Source: Betaproteobacteria bacterium UBA1934 (GTDB lineage: Bacteria; Pseudomonadota; Gammaproteobacteria; Burkholderiales; Rhodocyclaceae). From it: a stretch of 64,000 bases of DNA. How positions within the stretch are numbered: position 1 is the first letter of the stretch; the number at the start of each line of letters is the position of its first letter. A program made the position numbers and the translations under genes. The stretch is taken from contig DDFG01000005.1 of assembly GCA_002337055.1 (NCBI GenBank), positions 706,222 to 770,221 of the forward strand, in the 5' to 3' direction. This document shows, in pieces, positions 56,328 through 64,000 of this stretch. Below the pieces are notes generated by a model. That model made no database searches. It saw only the letters and a list, made by a program, of their open reading frames with translations, and was not told the origin of the DNA.

Positions 56328-57533
56328 ATGATCAAAAAAATCGGTATCGATCAGCTTCAGCCGGGCATGTTTGTGCATGACCTGAACTGTGGCTGGCTCG
56401 ACCATCCCTTCCTGAAGAGCAGCTTTTACGTCGGCAAACAGGAGACGATTGCCAAGATTCGCTCCATCGGCATCCGCGAACTCTATATCGATACGCTGAA
56501 GGGCGCCGATGTCATTGCAGCGCGGACGCAGCAGGAGGTCAACGACGATCTTGATCGTCAGCTTCAGGCGATTGCCGACAAACAACCGGAATGGCCGCAG
56601 GCGGTCGAGTTATCGGAGGAAAGCGCCAAAGCCAGGCGCGTGCACGACGAGGCCAATCGCATCGTGCGGCACATGATGGAAGACGTGCGCATGGGCGCTC
56701 ACATCGAAATCGAACGTGTCGAACCGCTGGTGGAGGGCGTGGTCGATTCCATCCTGCGCAACCAGAATGCCTTGCTTCCGCTGACCCGCCTGAAAACCCA
56801 CGACAACTACACATTCGAACATTCGGTCAGCGTCTGCGCCCTGCTGGTCGCTTTTGGCCGCACCCTGAAAATGCCGCGGGAAACCTTGCAGGATCTCGGT
56901 CTTGGCGGCTTGATGCATGACGTGGGCAAGGCGCGCGTGCCGGATCGCATCCTGAACAAGCCGGGCAAACTGTCGGACGAAGAATTCACGCGTATGCAGG
57001 CGCATGTCAGCGAGGGTGTCAGCATCCTGCGTCGCAGCGAGCGGCTGCCGCCCATCGCCATGCAGGTGACTGCCGAACACCATGAGCGTTTTGATGGCAG
57101 CGGTTACCCGTCGCAGCTGGGGCGTGAAGCGATTTCGCTGCACGGCCAGATGGCTGCGATTGTCGATGTCTACGATGCCATCTCGTCGGAGCGCGTCTAT
57201 CACAAGGGGATGGCGCCCACGCAGGCGTTGAAGAAAATGCTCGAGTGGAGCGAGCATCATTTTGACCCGCAACTCGTGCAGTCTTTTATCCGCTCGGTTG
57301 GCATCTATCCGTGCGGTTCTCTGGTGCGGCTGGAAAGCGGGCGTCTGGGCGTGGTGCTGGAGCAGAATGAGGGCAGCCTGCTGGAGCCCGTGGTGCGGGT
57401 GTTTTACCGCGCCGACAAGCAATATTACATCCCTCCGGAGGTCGTCAATCTGGCGCGTGCGCAAGATCGCGTCACCGGTTTCGAGAGCTACGAAAAATGG
57501 AATATCGATCCCTACGCCTGGCTGCCGGGCTGA
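56328..57533 (+). CDS. c-di-GMP phosphodiesterase, HD-GYP type with DUF3391 domain
   Basis: A 401-residue protein. DUF3391 lies at the N terminus (IGIDQLQPGMFVHDLNCGWL). The HD-GYP domain (about 150-330) has FEHSVSVCALL, the metal-site MHDVGKARVPDRILNKPGKL (His197-Asp198, Lys201), and HHERFDGSGYP. All catalytic residues are intact, so it should degrade c-di-GMP. The next gene starts inside its 3' end. A paralogue follows at 58129. Confidence 0.92.
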   Translation: MIKKIGIDQLQPGMFVHDLNCGWLDHPFLKSSFYVGKQETIAKIRSIGIRELYIDTLKGADVIAARTQQEVNDDLDRQLQAIADKQPEWPQAVELSEESAKARRVHDEANRIVRHMMEDVRMGAHIEIERVEPLVEGVVDSILRNQNALLPLTRLKTHDNYTFEHSVSVCALLVAFGRTLKMPRETLQDLGLGGLMHDVGKARVPDRILNKPGKLSDEEFTRMQAHVSEGVSILRRSERLPPIAMQVTAEHHERFDGSGYPSQLGREAISLHGQMAAIVDVYDAISSERVYHKGMAPTQALKKMLEWSEHHFDPQLVQSFIRSVGIYPCGSLVRLESGRLGVVLEQNEGSLLEPVVRVFYRADKQYYIPPEVVNLARAQDRVTGFESYEKWNIDPYAWLPG

Positions 57534-58111
57534 TTCTCATCGCCATTGCTCTGCAGGTATCGGCTTCAGGGCCGACCGAAGAGCAGCAGAGCGCGTGGAA
57601 CAGCCGCATGGAAGCGGCCAAGGCCGACCAGGAACACGGCAAGCGGGCGCGCAACGAGGCTAAACAGCGCTACGAAGCGGAAAAAGAGGCCTGTTTCAAA
57701 CGTTTTCGCGTTACCGAATGCCAGGAAGATGCGCGCCGCACTTATGTTGGTGCCACCAATGAGGCGCGTCGGATCGAAAATCAGGGGCTGACGGCCGAAC
57801 ACCAGGTCAGACGCGAAAGGTTGACCGATAGGGACACCCGTGCTGCCGCCGAAGCGGCCGAGCGCGAAGCCGAATTGCGTCAACGCGAGGCCGATGTCGC
57901 GGCCGAGCGTGCCGCTCGAGATGGCAAGCGCGCCCAGAAGATCAGCGCCAAAGAAAGACAAGCGGCGGCAGGTGAAAGAAAGCACGCCCGCGACGTGCGG
58001 CGGCAGGCGGAGAAACGTGTCCAGCACAACGAGGCGGTTGCCCGCAAGGTCGAAAAAGCGGAGAAAACCGCAAAGCCGCCGAAGCGCAGCGAGCCCCCTC
58101 AAGAACCCTGA
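57497..58111 (+). CDS. Secreted or anchored coiled-coil protein between HD-GYP genes
   Basis: A 204-residue protein. A signal peptide or anchor (LAAGLILIAIALQVSA) is followed by one small domain holding two Cys residues (EACFKRFRVTEC), then about 120 residues of Glu/Arg/Ala-rich coiled coil and a Lys/Pro tail. I do not recognise a family. The start overlaps the HD-GYP gene by 37 bases, so translation is coupled. It lies 17 bases from the second HD-GYP gene. Confidence 0.7.
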   Translation: MEYRSLRLAAGLILIAIALQVSASGPTEEQQSAWNSRMEAAKADQEHGKRARNEAKQRYEAEKEACFKRFRVTECQEDARRTYVGATNEARRIENQGLTAEHQVRRERLTDRDTRAAAEAAEREAELRQREADVAAERAARDGKRAQKISAKERQAAAGERKHARDVRRQAEKRVQHNEAVARKVEKAEKTAKPPKRSEPPQEP

Positions 58112-58128
58112 CGACAGGGAATCGCAGC

Positions 58129-59331
58129 ATGATCCGCACCATTCCCGTCGAGCAATTGCGGACGGGCATGTACATCGTGGATTTACACTGCGCCTGGCTG
58201 GATCATGGCTTCTGGCGACCGCGCTTTCCGGTGCGCGACGAAGCGACGCTGCGCCGCATCGCTTCCGCCGGTATCGCCCGAGTTAGCATCGACACGCAGC
58301 GGGGGCTGGACGTCGAAGTATCGGTCGAAAGGCCCTTCGAAAAGCCGATGCCCTCGCTGGCCGAGCGCATCAAGACCCGGCCGGTCGAAGTCTCGCTTGA
58401 AGAAGAGCGCCGCCGTGCCGCACGGCTGCTCAACGAAGCCAATCATACCGTGCTCGAACTGATGGAAGGCGTTCGCCGTGGGGTGAATGTCGATGCTCTC
58501 CGGCTCGAACCCGTCGTCGAGAAACTGATCGAGTCGGTGCGCCGCAACCCCGATGCTCTGGTGCCGCTCGCCCGTCTCAAGCAGCGAGATCACTATTCTG
58601 GTGAACATGCGGTGGCAACCGCCGCGCTGATGGTCGCGCTCGGCCAGCACCTCGACATCGGTCGGCGCGAGATGGAGCGTCTGGCGCTCGGCGCGCTCGT
58701 CAAGGATGTCGGCGAGCTGGCGCTGGAAGGTGAGCCGACGGCGAAATCGGGTCGCTTGTCGGAAGGTGAACAACGGGTGATGCGACGCCATGTCGAAGAA
58801 AGCCTGGCTGTGCTTGATGCGCCGTCGCGGCTGGGCGAGACCGCCGTGGCCGTGATTCTGGAACATCACGAACGCTACGACGGCAGCGGCTATCCCTATC
58901 GGCGGGCGGGCGAAGCCATTTCACTCGCCGGACGCATGGCTGCCGTGACCGACGCCTACGACGCGATGACCTCGGACCGCCCATACCGGGGCGCTCTCTC
59001 GCCGGCCGCCGCGTTGCGGCAGATCTACAATGGCTCGGGGCGACAGTTTGACCCCGAACTGGTCGCTGGCCTGGTGCACACGCTCGGGGTCTATCCGGTC
59101 GGCACACTGGTCAAGATGGAAAGCGGGCATCTGGCGATTGTCGAGCGCCAGAACGCCGGGCACCCGCTCGAACCGTTCGTCAAGGTCATCTATCATGCGC
59201 CGCGCCGGCAATACGTCGAACCCGTGCTGGTCGATCTGAGCCGGCGCTTCGGGAATCACTACGGACGTATTGTTCAGGCCGAAGCCTACGAGCGTTGGGG
59301 CATCAGTCCGCTGCGTTGGCAGCCGGCCTGA
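58129..59331 (+). CDS. Degenerate HD-GYP protein with DUF3391 domain (probable non-enzymatic paralogue)
   Basis: A 400-residue paralogue of the protein at 56328, collinear over its whole length (DUF3391, then HD-GYP). The metal-site HD is changed to Lys192-Asp193 (LVKDVGELAL) and the conserved Lys of HDxGK is Glu196. The other parts, SGEHAVATAAL and HHERYDGSGYP, remain. Loss of the metal ligand predicts no hydrolysis. It may bind c-di-GMP or the partner enzyme. The 3' end overlaps mutY tail to tail by 29 bases. Confidence 0.88.
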   Translation: MIRTIPVEQLRTGMYIVDLHCAWLDHGFWRPRFPVRDEATLRRIASAGIARVSIDTQRGLDVEVSVERPFEKPMPSLAERIKTRPVEVSLEEERRRAARLLNEANHTVLELMEGVRRGVNVDALRLEPVVEKLIESVRRNPDALVPLARLKQRDHYSGEHAVATAALMVALGQHLDIGRREMERLALGALVKDVGELALEGEPTAKSGRLSEGEQRVMRRHVEESLAVLDAPSRLGETAVAVILEHHERYDGSGYPYRRAGEAISLAGRMAAVTDAYDAMTSDRPYRGALSPAAALRQIYNGSGRQFDPELVAGLVHTLGVYPVGTLVKMESGHLAIVERQNAGHPLEPFVKVIYHAPRRQYVEPVLVDLSRRFGNHYGRIVQAEAYERWGISPLRWQPA

Positions 59332-60370
59332 GCGCGACCAGTAAACGCAGGACCGGTGCTGGCGAGGCCACCGTTTCGAGTGAAGCCAGGTCGACCCACT
59401 GCCAGTCCGGCGGGTGTTCTGGGCGAAGCGTGTACTCGCTGACATCGGCCAGTACCGGCTGCATGTGCAGACGGAAATGGGTGAAATCGTGGGCGATGGC
59501 AGGCAGCGGCCGAGTGATCGCTCCGGCAGCACCCAGGCTCGCCAGAACGATTTGTGGCTCGCCTTCCGGCGGCGCTAGGAGTCCGCCCCAAACGCCGCGT
59601 AGCGGGCGACGTTTGAGCAGCACGCGGTCACCAGCACAGAGCACAACAAAGTACTCTCGCCGTTCCGGTCGCGCCCGAACTGGGCGCGGAACCGGAAAGT
59701 CGGTCGGCCGGCCCAGAGCATGCGCGGCGCAATCAGCTACGACCGGGCAGCTCGCACATCCGGGCCGATGGCGTGTGCACACTGTAGCCCCCAGATCCAT
59801 CAAACCCTGTGTATAAGCCTCGATATTGATCTCCGGGAGCAGGCTTTCCGCCAGGGCCCACAGGGCGGTTTCTACCGTTTTTTCGCCGGGAAAGGAGGCA
59901 ATCGCGCGGTGACGGCAGAGCACGCGTTTGACGTTGCCGTCGAGAATCGCGGCACGCCGGCCATTGCTGAAGACCGCAATGGCCGCCGCCGTGGAACGCC
60001 CGATGCCGCACAGCGCCGTCAAAGCGTTGGGCTCGGTGGGAAAGCGGCCACCGTGCATGTCGACCACCTGCTGCGCACAGCGATGCAGGTTGCGCGCGCG
60101 CGCGTAGTAGCCAAGGCCGGCCCAGCTAGCCAGTATATCGTCCAGCGACGCGGCTGCCAGCGTGGCGACATCGGGAAAGCGCTGCAAAAAGCGTGTGTAG
60201 TAGCCGCGCACTGTCGCTACTTGGGTTTGTTGGAGCATGATCTCGGAGAGCCAGATGCGGTAGGGGTCGCGGGTATTCTGCCAGGGCAGGTCGTGTCGGC
60301 CGTACTGGCGCTGCCAAGCGATTAGGCGATCGGAGAAGGGGAGCAACGACAACCTCGACAAGTCATGCAT
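59303..60370 (-). CDS. mutY: A/G-specific adenine glycosylase
   Basis: A 355-residue MutY that removes adenine opposite 8-oxoguanine. The helix-hairpin-helix is LCGIGRSTAAAIAVF, with the catalytic Asp in AAILDGNVKRVL. The 4Fe-4S cluster ligands follow the pattern C-x6-C-x2-C-x5-C (CTRHRPGCASCPVVADC). A C-terminal NUDIX-like domain recognises the damaged base. It is divergent from the flavin reductase gene. Confidence 0.95.
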   Translation of the reverse strand: MHDLSRLSLLPFSDRLIAWQRQYGRHDLPWQNTRDPYRIWLSEIMLQQTQVATVRGYYTRFLQRFPDVATLAAASLDDILASWAGLGYYARARNLHRCAQQVVDMHGGRFPTEPNALTALCGIGRSTAAAIAVFSNGRRAAILDGNVKRVLCRHRAIASFPGEKTVETALWALAESLLPEINIEAYTQGLMDLGATVCTRHRPGCASCPVVADCAAHALGRPTDFPVPRPVRARPERREYFVVLCAGDRVLLKRRPLRGVWGGLLAPPEGEPQIVLASLGAAGAITRPLPAIAHDFTHFRLHMQPVLADVSEYTLRPEHPPDWQWVDLASLETVASPAPVLRLLVALRPAANAAD

Positions 60371-60419
60371 GGACTCCGATAATACCCGGCTTTCGTCGCT
60401 CCAACCGGCTCAACCGTAC

Positions 60420-60911
60420 ATGTCTACCGCCCCCCTCGACGCCCGCCAGCTTCGTCAGGCCTTTGGCCAGTTTGCCACCGGGGTGACCGTGGTCTCCGCT
60501 GCGGCGCCTGATGGCCAACCGATCGGGATGACCGTGAACGCCTTCACCTCGCTGTCGTTGGAGCCGCCGCTGCTGCTTTGGTGCCTCGGCCGCCAAGCAC
60601 GCGATGCCGAGGTTTTTGCCAATGCCAGCCATCACGTCATCAACATTCTCGCGGCGGACCAGCAATCGCTTTCGGATTGTTTTGCCGGCAAATCCGCTGA
60701 CCGCTTTGCCGATGTGGCGTGGACACCTGGTCTCGGCGGTGCGCCCGTGCTGGCAGGCTGCTGTGCCAATATCGAAGTAACCCGCGAACAGGTGCTGGAA
60801 GGTGGTGATCACCTCATCCTGATCAGCCTCGTGCTCGCCTGCCGGATTGAACCCGCCCGGTCGCCGCTGCTGTTTCACGGCGGACGCTACGCTCGCCTGG
60901 CCAGCGATTGA
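60420..60911 (+). CDS. Flavin reductase-like (FMN-binding split-barrel) protein
   Basis: A 163-residue flavin reductase-domain protein. FGQFATGVTVVSA, GMTVNAFTSLSLEPPLLLWCL and the C-terminal LLFHGGRYARL are the family pattern. Such proteins supply reduced flavin to a monooxygenase, but none is adjacent, so the partner is unknown. The ATG at 60420 is used. A start at 60369 would add 17 residues and overlap mutY by 2 bases. Confidence 0.83.
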   Translation: MSTAPLDARQLRQAFGQFATGVTVVSAAAPDGQPIGMTVNAFTSLSLEPPLLLWCLGRQARDAEVFANASHHVINILAADQQSLSDCFAGKSADRFADVAWTPGLGGAPVLAGCCANIEVTREQVLEGGDHLILISLVLACRIEPARSPLLFHGGRYARLASD

Positions 60912-60965
60912 ACGCGGCGGCTTCTCGCCGTACAATGCCTCCCTTCCCGGCGCAAACGGGTGTTT

Positions 60966-61040
60966 GCGGGCGTCGTATAATGGCTATTACCTCAGCTTCC
61001 CAAGCTGATGACGAGGGTTCGATTCCCTTCGCCCGCTCCA
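60966..61040 (+). tRNA. tRNA-Gly (anticodon CCC)
   Basis: The 75-base sequence folds as a cloverleaf. The acceptor stem is GCGGGCG with CGCCCGC, then discriminator T and encoded CCA. The anticodon stem TCAGC/GCTGA encloses the loop TTCCCAA with anticodon CCC, reading GGG. The T arm holds GGTTCGATTCC. It stands alone. Confidence 0.97.
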
Positions 61041-61089
61041 CGGCCCGCCGGGTCGTCCCGAGCGTCTACCCGACCATGACAGATACGCC

Positions 61090-61560
61090 ATGAAATCGAT
61101 CAGGACGCTCCTCGCCATCATGCTGATAACGCTGCTTGCCGTCGGCTGCGGCGAGGCGCAAAAAACTTTCTCCGACAAATACGATCAGGCCGAAATGAAG
61201 GTAGCGATCGAACAAGCCCGTGCGACCCTGCCTGCCTTTCTGGAGCGTGCCCGGCATCCTCAGCCGGGCGACGAGGCGTTCAACATCAAAGTCAAGCTGA
61301 CCGATTCCGGGGGCACCGAGCACTTGTGGATCAACGAGTTGCAACTCGATCATGAGCCCTATACAGGCAAGATCACGATGGATGCCGAAATTCTGCGCAA
61401 CGTGCGGTCCGGTATGCTTTGCAAGTTCACGCTCGACGAAGTCAGCGACTGGATGTACATGGAAAACGGTAAGATGCAGGGCAATTTCACCTTGCGCGTG
61501 CTGATGAAATCCATGCCCAAGGAAGAAGCCGACGCCATGAAGGCGAAGATCGGCTGGTAG
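61090..61560 (+). CDS. DUF2314 lipoprotein (YegJ-like)
   Basis: A 156-residue protein with a lipobox ending LLAVGC (Cys at about 20), then a DUF2314 domain. Its features are FNIKVKLTDSGGTEHLWINEL, a glycine-containing turn and FTLDEVSDWMYMENGKMQG, where DW is the conserved core. Members are of unknown function. It follows the tRNA and precedes the GNAT gene by 36 bases. Confidence 0.8.
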   Translation: MKSIRTLLAIMLITLLAVGCGEAQKTFSDKYDQAEMKVAIEQARATLPAFLERARHPQPGDEAFNIKVKLTDSGGTEHLWINELQLDHEPYTGKITMDAEILRNVRSGMLCKFTLDEVSDWMYMENGKMQGNFTLRVLMKSMPKEEADAMKAKIGW

Positions 61561-61596
61561 CCGCGGACGTCGCGGATTGCCGATGGGAGACATGGC

Positions 61597-62007
61597 ATGC
61601 ACATTCGGCCGGCGGCGCCAGCTGATCTGGCGACAATTCAGGCGCTTCTCGTTGAAGGCGGCTGGGCGCCGGAGGGTGCGGACCTGGCGCGCCTGCCGGA
61701 GCTGATCGAGCGCTCGTCGATCGCCCTGGTGGCGGTTGTCGGTGATGACTTGGCGGGATTCGTGCGCGGCCTGACCGACGGTATCGCCAACGGGTACATT
61801 TCCATGCTGGTAGTGGCCGAGAAGCACCGGCTTCGGGGAATAGGCTCTGCGCTCGTGAGGGCCTGCGTCGGCGACGATGCCCGGTTGACCTGGGTGCTAC
61901 GGGCGAATGGTCCTGGCTTGGTCGCATTCTACGAACGGCTGGGTTTCAGGGTTTCGCAAGTGGCCATGGAAAGGCCGCGCCGATCGGCCGTTTTCGGGCA
62001 TGTTTGA
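61597..62007 (+). CDS. GNAT-family N-acetyltransferase
   Basis: A 136-residue acetyltransferase. The acetyl-CoA loop is VVAEKHRLRGIGSALVRA (Q/RxxGxG/A type), followed by NGPGLVAFYERLGFRV. The substrate is unknown. The stop overlaps the LysE-type gene start by 8 bases, so they are translated together. Confidence 0.85.
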   Translation: MHIRPAAPADLATIQALLVEGGWAPEGADLARLPELIERSSIALVAVVGDDLAGFVRGLTDGIANGYISMLVVAEKHRLRGIGSALVRACVGDDARLTWVLRANGPGLVAFYERLGFRVSQVAMERPRRSAVFGHV

Positions 62008-62620
62008 CATCCAGAACTACGCCAGCTTTCTGGTCGCGATCATCGTCTTTCAAGCCGTTCCCGGTGCGGGCACCCTGGCGATACTCAACGCCACCGCCCG
62101 CGACGGAGTGCGTGCGGGGTTTGCCGCGGTATGCGGCACACTGACCGGCGATTTCCTCTTCATGTTGACGGCCTCCGCCGGGCTGGCCTCCGCGCTGCAA
62201 GCGAACCCGCTGCTTTTTCAGGTCCTGCAATGGTTTGGCGCCGCCTATCTGGCTTGGCTCGGAGCGCAACTATTGCGCGCACCGAGCCCGAGCGACACAA
62301 AGCCGATTGTGTCGAAGCAAAGCGCAGGGCGCTATTTCAGGCAGGCGTGCGCGGTCAGTTTGACCAACCCCAAGGTTGTGCTCTTCTTTGTGGCCTTTTT
62401 TCCGCTCTTTTTACGGCCCGGCGCACCGGCGACCACCCTGCTGGCGATGATGGCGCATGTGACGCTGATCGGGTTTCTCTATCAGGCCGCTCTGGTGCTG
62501 GTTGGCAACGCGGTGGCGCAGCGCCTGCGCGGTGTGCGGGGGGCGCGCTTGTTCGCCACGCGGCTGGCGGGCGTGGCGATGATGGCGCTCGCTATCCGCC
62601 TCGCGCTGGCCAACGGCTGA
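62000..62620 (+). CDS. LysE/RhtB-family amino-acid exporter
   Basis: A 206-residue membrane protein with about six hydrophobic segments. VPGAGTLAILNATARDGVRAGF near the N terminus and SLTNPKVVLFFVAFFPLF are the LysE/RhtB signatures. Members export amino acids or homoserine lactones. The ATG at 62000 places the first segment at the N terminus. It is convergent with ovoA across 15 bases. Confidence 0.87.
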   Translation: MFDIQNYASFLVAIIVFQAVPGAGTLAILNATARDGVRAGFAAVCGTLTGDFLFMLTASAGLASALQANPLLFQVLQWFGAAYLAWLGAQLLRAPSPSDTKPIVSKQSAGRYFRQACAVSLTNPKVVLFFVAFFPLFLRPGAPATTLLAMMAHVTLIGFLYQAALVLVGNAVAQRLRGVRGARLFATRLAGVAMMALAIRLALANG

Positions 62621-62635
62621 GTTTGGCGACGGCTT

Positions 62636-64000
62636 TCAGGCCTTGCGTTTCCAGATCGTGACCTCGCTCAGCGTGTGCTGGTGCTTGCGCCGGGTCTCGC
62701 GGATGACGAAGGGCACTGAAAGCGGGCCTTCCACCAGATCGAAGCGGTTGCCCAGGCAGTCCTTGAGGCCTTCCAGTGTCGTGTAGGATTCGCCATCCTT
62801 CTTGAACCCGCCGATCCAGTCGGGCCGCTTGGTGTATTCCTCCAGCCAGGTATACGGCGAGGCCAGCACCAGCAGGCCGCCGGGGTTGAGGCGGTCGGCC
62901 ACGGCGTCGAGAAAGCGGCGCGGAGCGTAGAGACGGTCGATCAGATTCGCGGCGAGGATGAGGTCGAAACCGGCGAAAATATCCTTCAGATTGCAGGCAT
63001 CGCCCTGCCAGAAGCTGACGCGATGGGCAGTCTCGGCGAGTCCCAGCGCGTCGAGTCGACGTTCGTGGTAGCTGACCAGTTCGCCCTCTTCCTGCATGGT
63101 GTAGCGGATCGAGCCAGTTTCGGCGAGGCGGATACCCACCTGAATGAAGCGGGCGGAAAAGTCGATGCCGACCACCTCGCTGAAATGCCGTGCCAGTTCA
63201 AAGCTGGCGCGGCCAGTGGCACATCCCAGATCGAGCGCTCGGGTGAGGGCGCCGTTCTCGTGCCGGCGGTGTGCTTCGAGCGCCAGTTGCGCCATCGCTT
63301 GCGGAAAATTGGGCACGCCGAGCGCCGCGTCGCCGTAATGGAATTCGGCGTATTGCGACACCATCGTGTCGGTTTCGTAGGCGGATACCGGCCGGCTGAC
63401 CGGCGCATCGCTGACCACGTAACGGAAACCGGCATGCTGAAAGAAGTGGCGGCGAAAGGCGTAGCGCGAGGCATGGCGAGATTCGTTACCGGCCGACATC
63501 CAGCTCCCGCCCTTGATGATGTTGTGGCGGTCGTCGAAGGTGGGGCTGGTGAAATCGTCGTAGATCGGGTGCACGTCAAAGCCGTCAAACGGGTAGATGG
63601 GCGTCTCGCACCATTGCCAGACATTGCCCACGACATCCGCCAGATCGCCGTGAACAAAGCGGGTGACCGGGCAGCTCGAGGCCCCGTGATCGAGGTGCAG
63701 GTTGCCTTGCGCCGGGGCGTCGTGCGGCACGTCGGCGAGTGAGTGGTGGTCGTAGAGGCGATTCCATTCGTCCTCGGTCGGCAGACGCACGGGCAGGCCG
63801 CTCTGTGTGCTCTTCCAGCGGCAGAAGGCGCGCGCTTCGAGACAGTTGGTTTCCACCGGCCAGTCCCAGGGCATCGCTACCTCCTCCGCCAGCAGGCGCA
63901 GTTTCCAGCCAGTGTTGGCGTCGGCGACCCAGAAGGTCGGGTGGGTGGCCTGGGCAAAGCGCTTCCAGGCGGCGCCTTCCTCATCCCAGTATTGATCGTC
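62636..64000 (-). CDS. ovoA: Ovothiol biosynthesis enzyme OvoA, 3' part (N-terminal part beyond window)
   Basis: The open frame covers 454 codons plus stop and runs off the right edge, so the iron-binding N-terminal domain is missing. The visible part begins in the FGE-sulfatase domain (QATHPTFWVADANTGW, RLPTEDEWNRLY, VVGNVWQWCET, IIKGGSWMSAGNESRHASRYAFRRHFF). An AdoMet methyltransferase follows (LDLGCATGRASFELARHF, then LILAANLIDRLYAPRRFL). This pairing is characteristic of OvoA, which joins cysteine to histidine as a sulfoxide and N-methylates the mercaptohistidine product. EgtB lacks this C-terminal methyltransferase. An internal ATG at 63874 is not the true start. Confidence 0.88.
   Translation of the reverse strand, partial: DDQYWDEEGAAWKRFAQATHPTFWVADANTGWKLRLLAEEVAMPWDWPVETNCLEARAFCRWKSTQSGLPVRLPTEDEWNRLYDHHSLADVPHDAPAQGNLHLDHGASSCPVTRFVHGDLADVVGNVWQWCETPIYPFDGFDVHPIYDDFTSPTFDDRHNIIKGGSWMSAGNESRHASRYAFRRHFFQHAGFRYVVSDAPVSRPVSAYETDTMVSQYAEFHYGDAALGVPNFPQAMAQLALEAHRRHENGALTRALDLGCATGRASFELARHFSEVVGIDFSARFIQVGIRLAETGSIRYTMQEEGELVSYHERRLDALGLAETAHRVSFWQGDACNLKDIFAGFDLILAANLIDRLYAPRRFLDAVADRLNPGGLLVLASPYTWLEEYTKRPDWIGGFKKDGESYTTLEGLKDCLGNRFDLVEGPLSVPFVIRETRRKHQHTLSEVTIWKRKA

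Noticed and set aside
59808..59816. TGTGTATAA, a perfect DnaA box on the minus strand
   Set aside because: It lies within mutY with no other boxes nearby. About two such matches are expected by chance in a window this size.

Overview
This 64 kb window comes from the chromosome of a GC-rich betaproteobacterium, most probably a member of the Rhodocyclales or a near relative. The pointers are the NtrY/NtrX pair behind def-fmt-rsmB-DUF4390, the type IV (Acidithiobacillus-like) glutamate-cysteine ligase, two DUF3391 HD-GYP proteins, a TorF-like porin with glnK-amtB, and an OvoA-type ovothiol enzyme. I cannot name the species from sequence alone. No rRNA, transposase or prophage gene was seen. There is one tRNA.

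Region 1 (1-6930) is a complete-looking type II-C CRISPR-Cas locus of the Neisseria kind. It has 33 repeats with 32 spacers, then cas2, cas1 and cas9 on the opposite strand, and a compact tracrRNA divergent from cas9. The array reads rightward, toward cas2, and ends in an intrinsic terminator. The window begins inside the array, so the leader is not visible.

Region 2 (6959-21397) holds a diguanylate cyclase, dinB with a LexA-box-like palindrome over its start codon, apbE overlapping gshA, an orphan N6-adenine methyltransferase, a band-7 protein, the ABC-F protein YbiT, an S66 peptidase of foreign-looking composition, leuA with a divergent Lrp-type regulator, a SRPBCC/DUF1857 protein, rsuA and oxyR.

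Region 3 (21420-38141) is a core information-processing block: topB, dprA, a LysM protein, def, fmt, speD, an S1/P1 nuclease, rsmB, DUF4390, ntrY, ntrX (with a degraded AAA+ domain), hemE and priA. Three 16-bp parS-like sites and one variant lie between 12.3 and 44.1 kb, and two perfect DnaA boxes sit in the hemE-priA gap. Together these suggest the window lies in the origin-proximal part of the chromosome.

Region 4 (38202-52763) holds an EF-hand protein, carbonic anhydrase, a small methyltransferase, DUF1840, murB, an orphan response regulator, metH, an MFS exporter, comM and ubiK. A nitrogen cassette follows (porin, PII, ammonium channel) behind a near-perfect sigma-54 promoter.

Region 5 (52774-64000) holds purU, thrH, the ABC-F protein YheS, a pair of HD-GYP proteins (one intact, one with a broken metal site) flanking a coiled-coil protein, mutY, a flavin reductase, tRNA-Gly(CCC), a DUF2314 lipoprotein, a GNAT protein, a LysE exporter and the 3' part of ovoA, cut by the window edge.

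Themes that recur are c-di-GMP turnover (one synthase, two HD-GYP proteins), thiol and redox metabolism (gshA, oxyR, ovoA, metH), and nitrogen control (ntrYX, glnK-amtB). All functions are assigned from motifs and family knowledge. No database search was possible.
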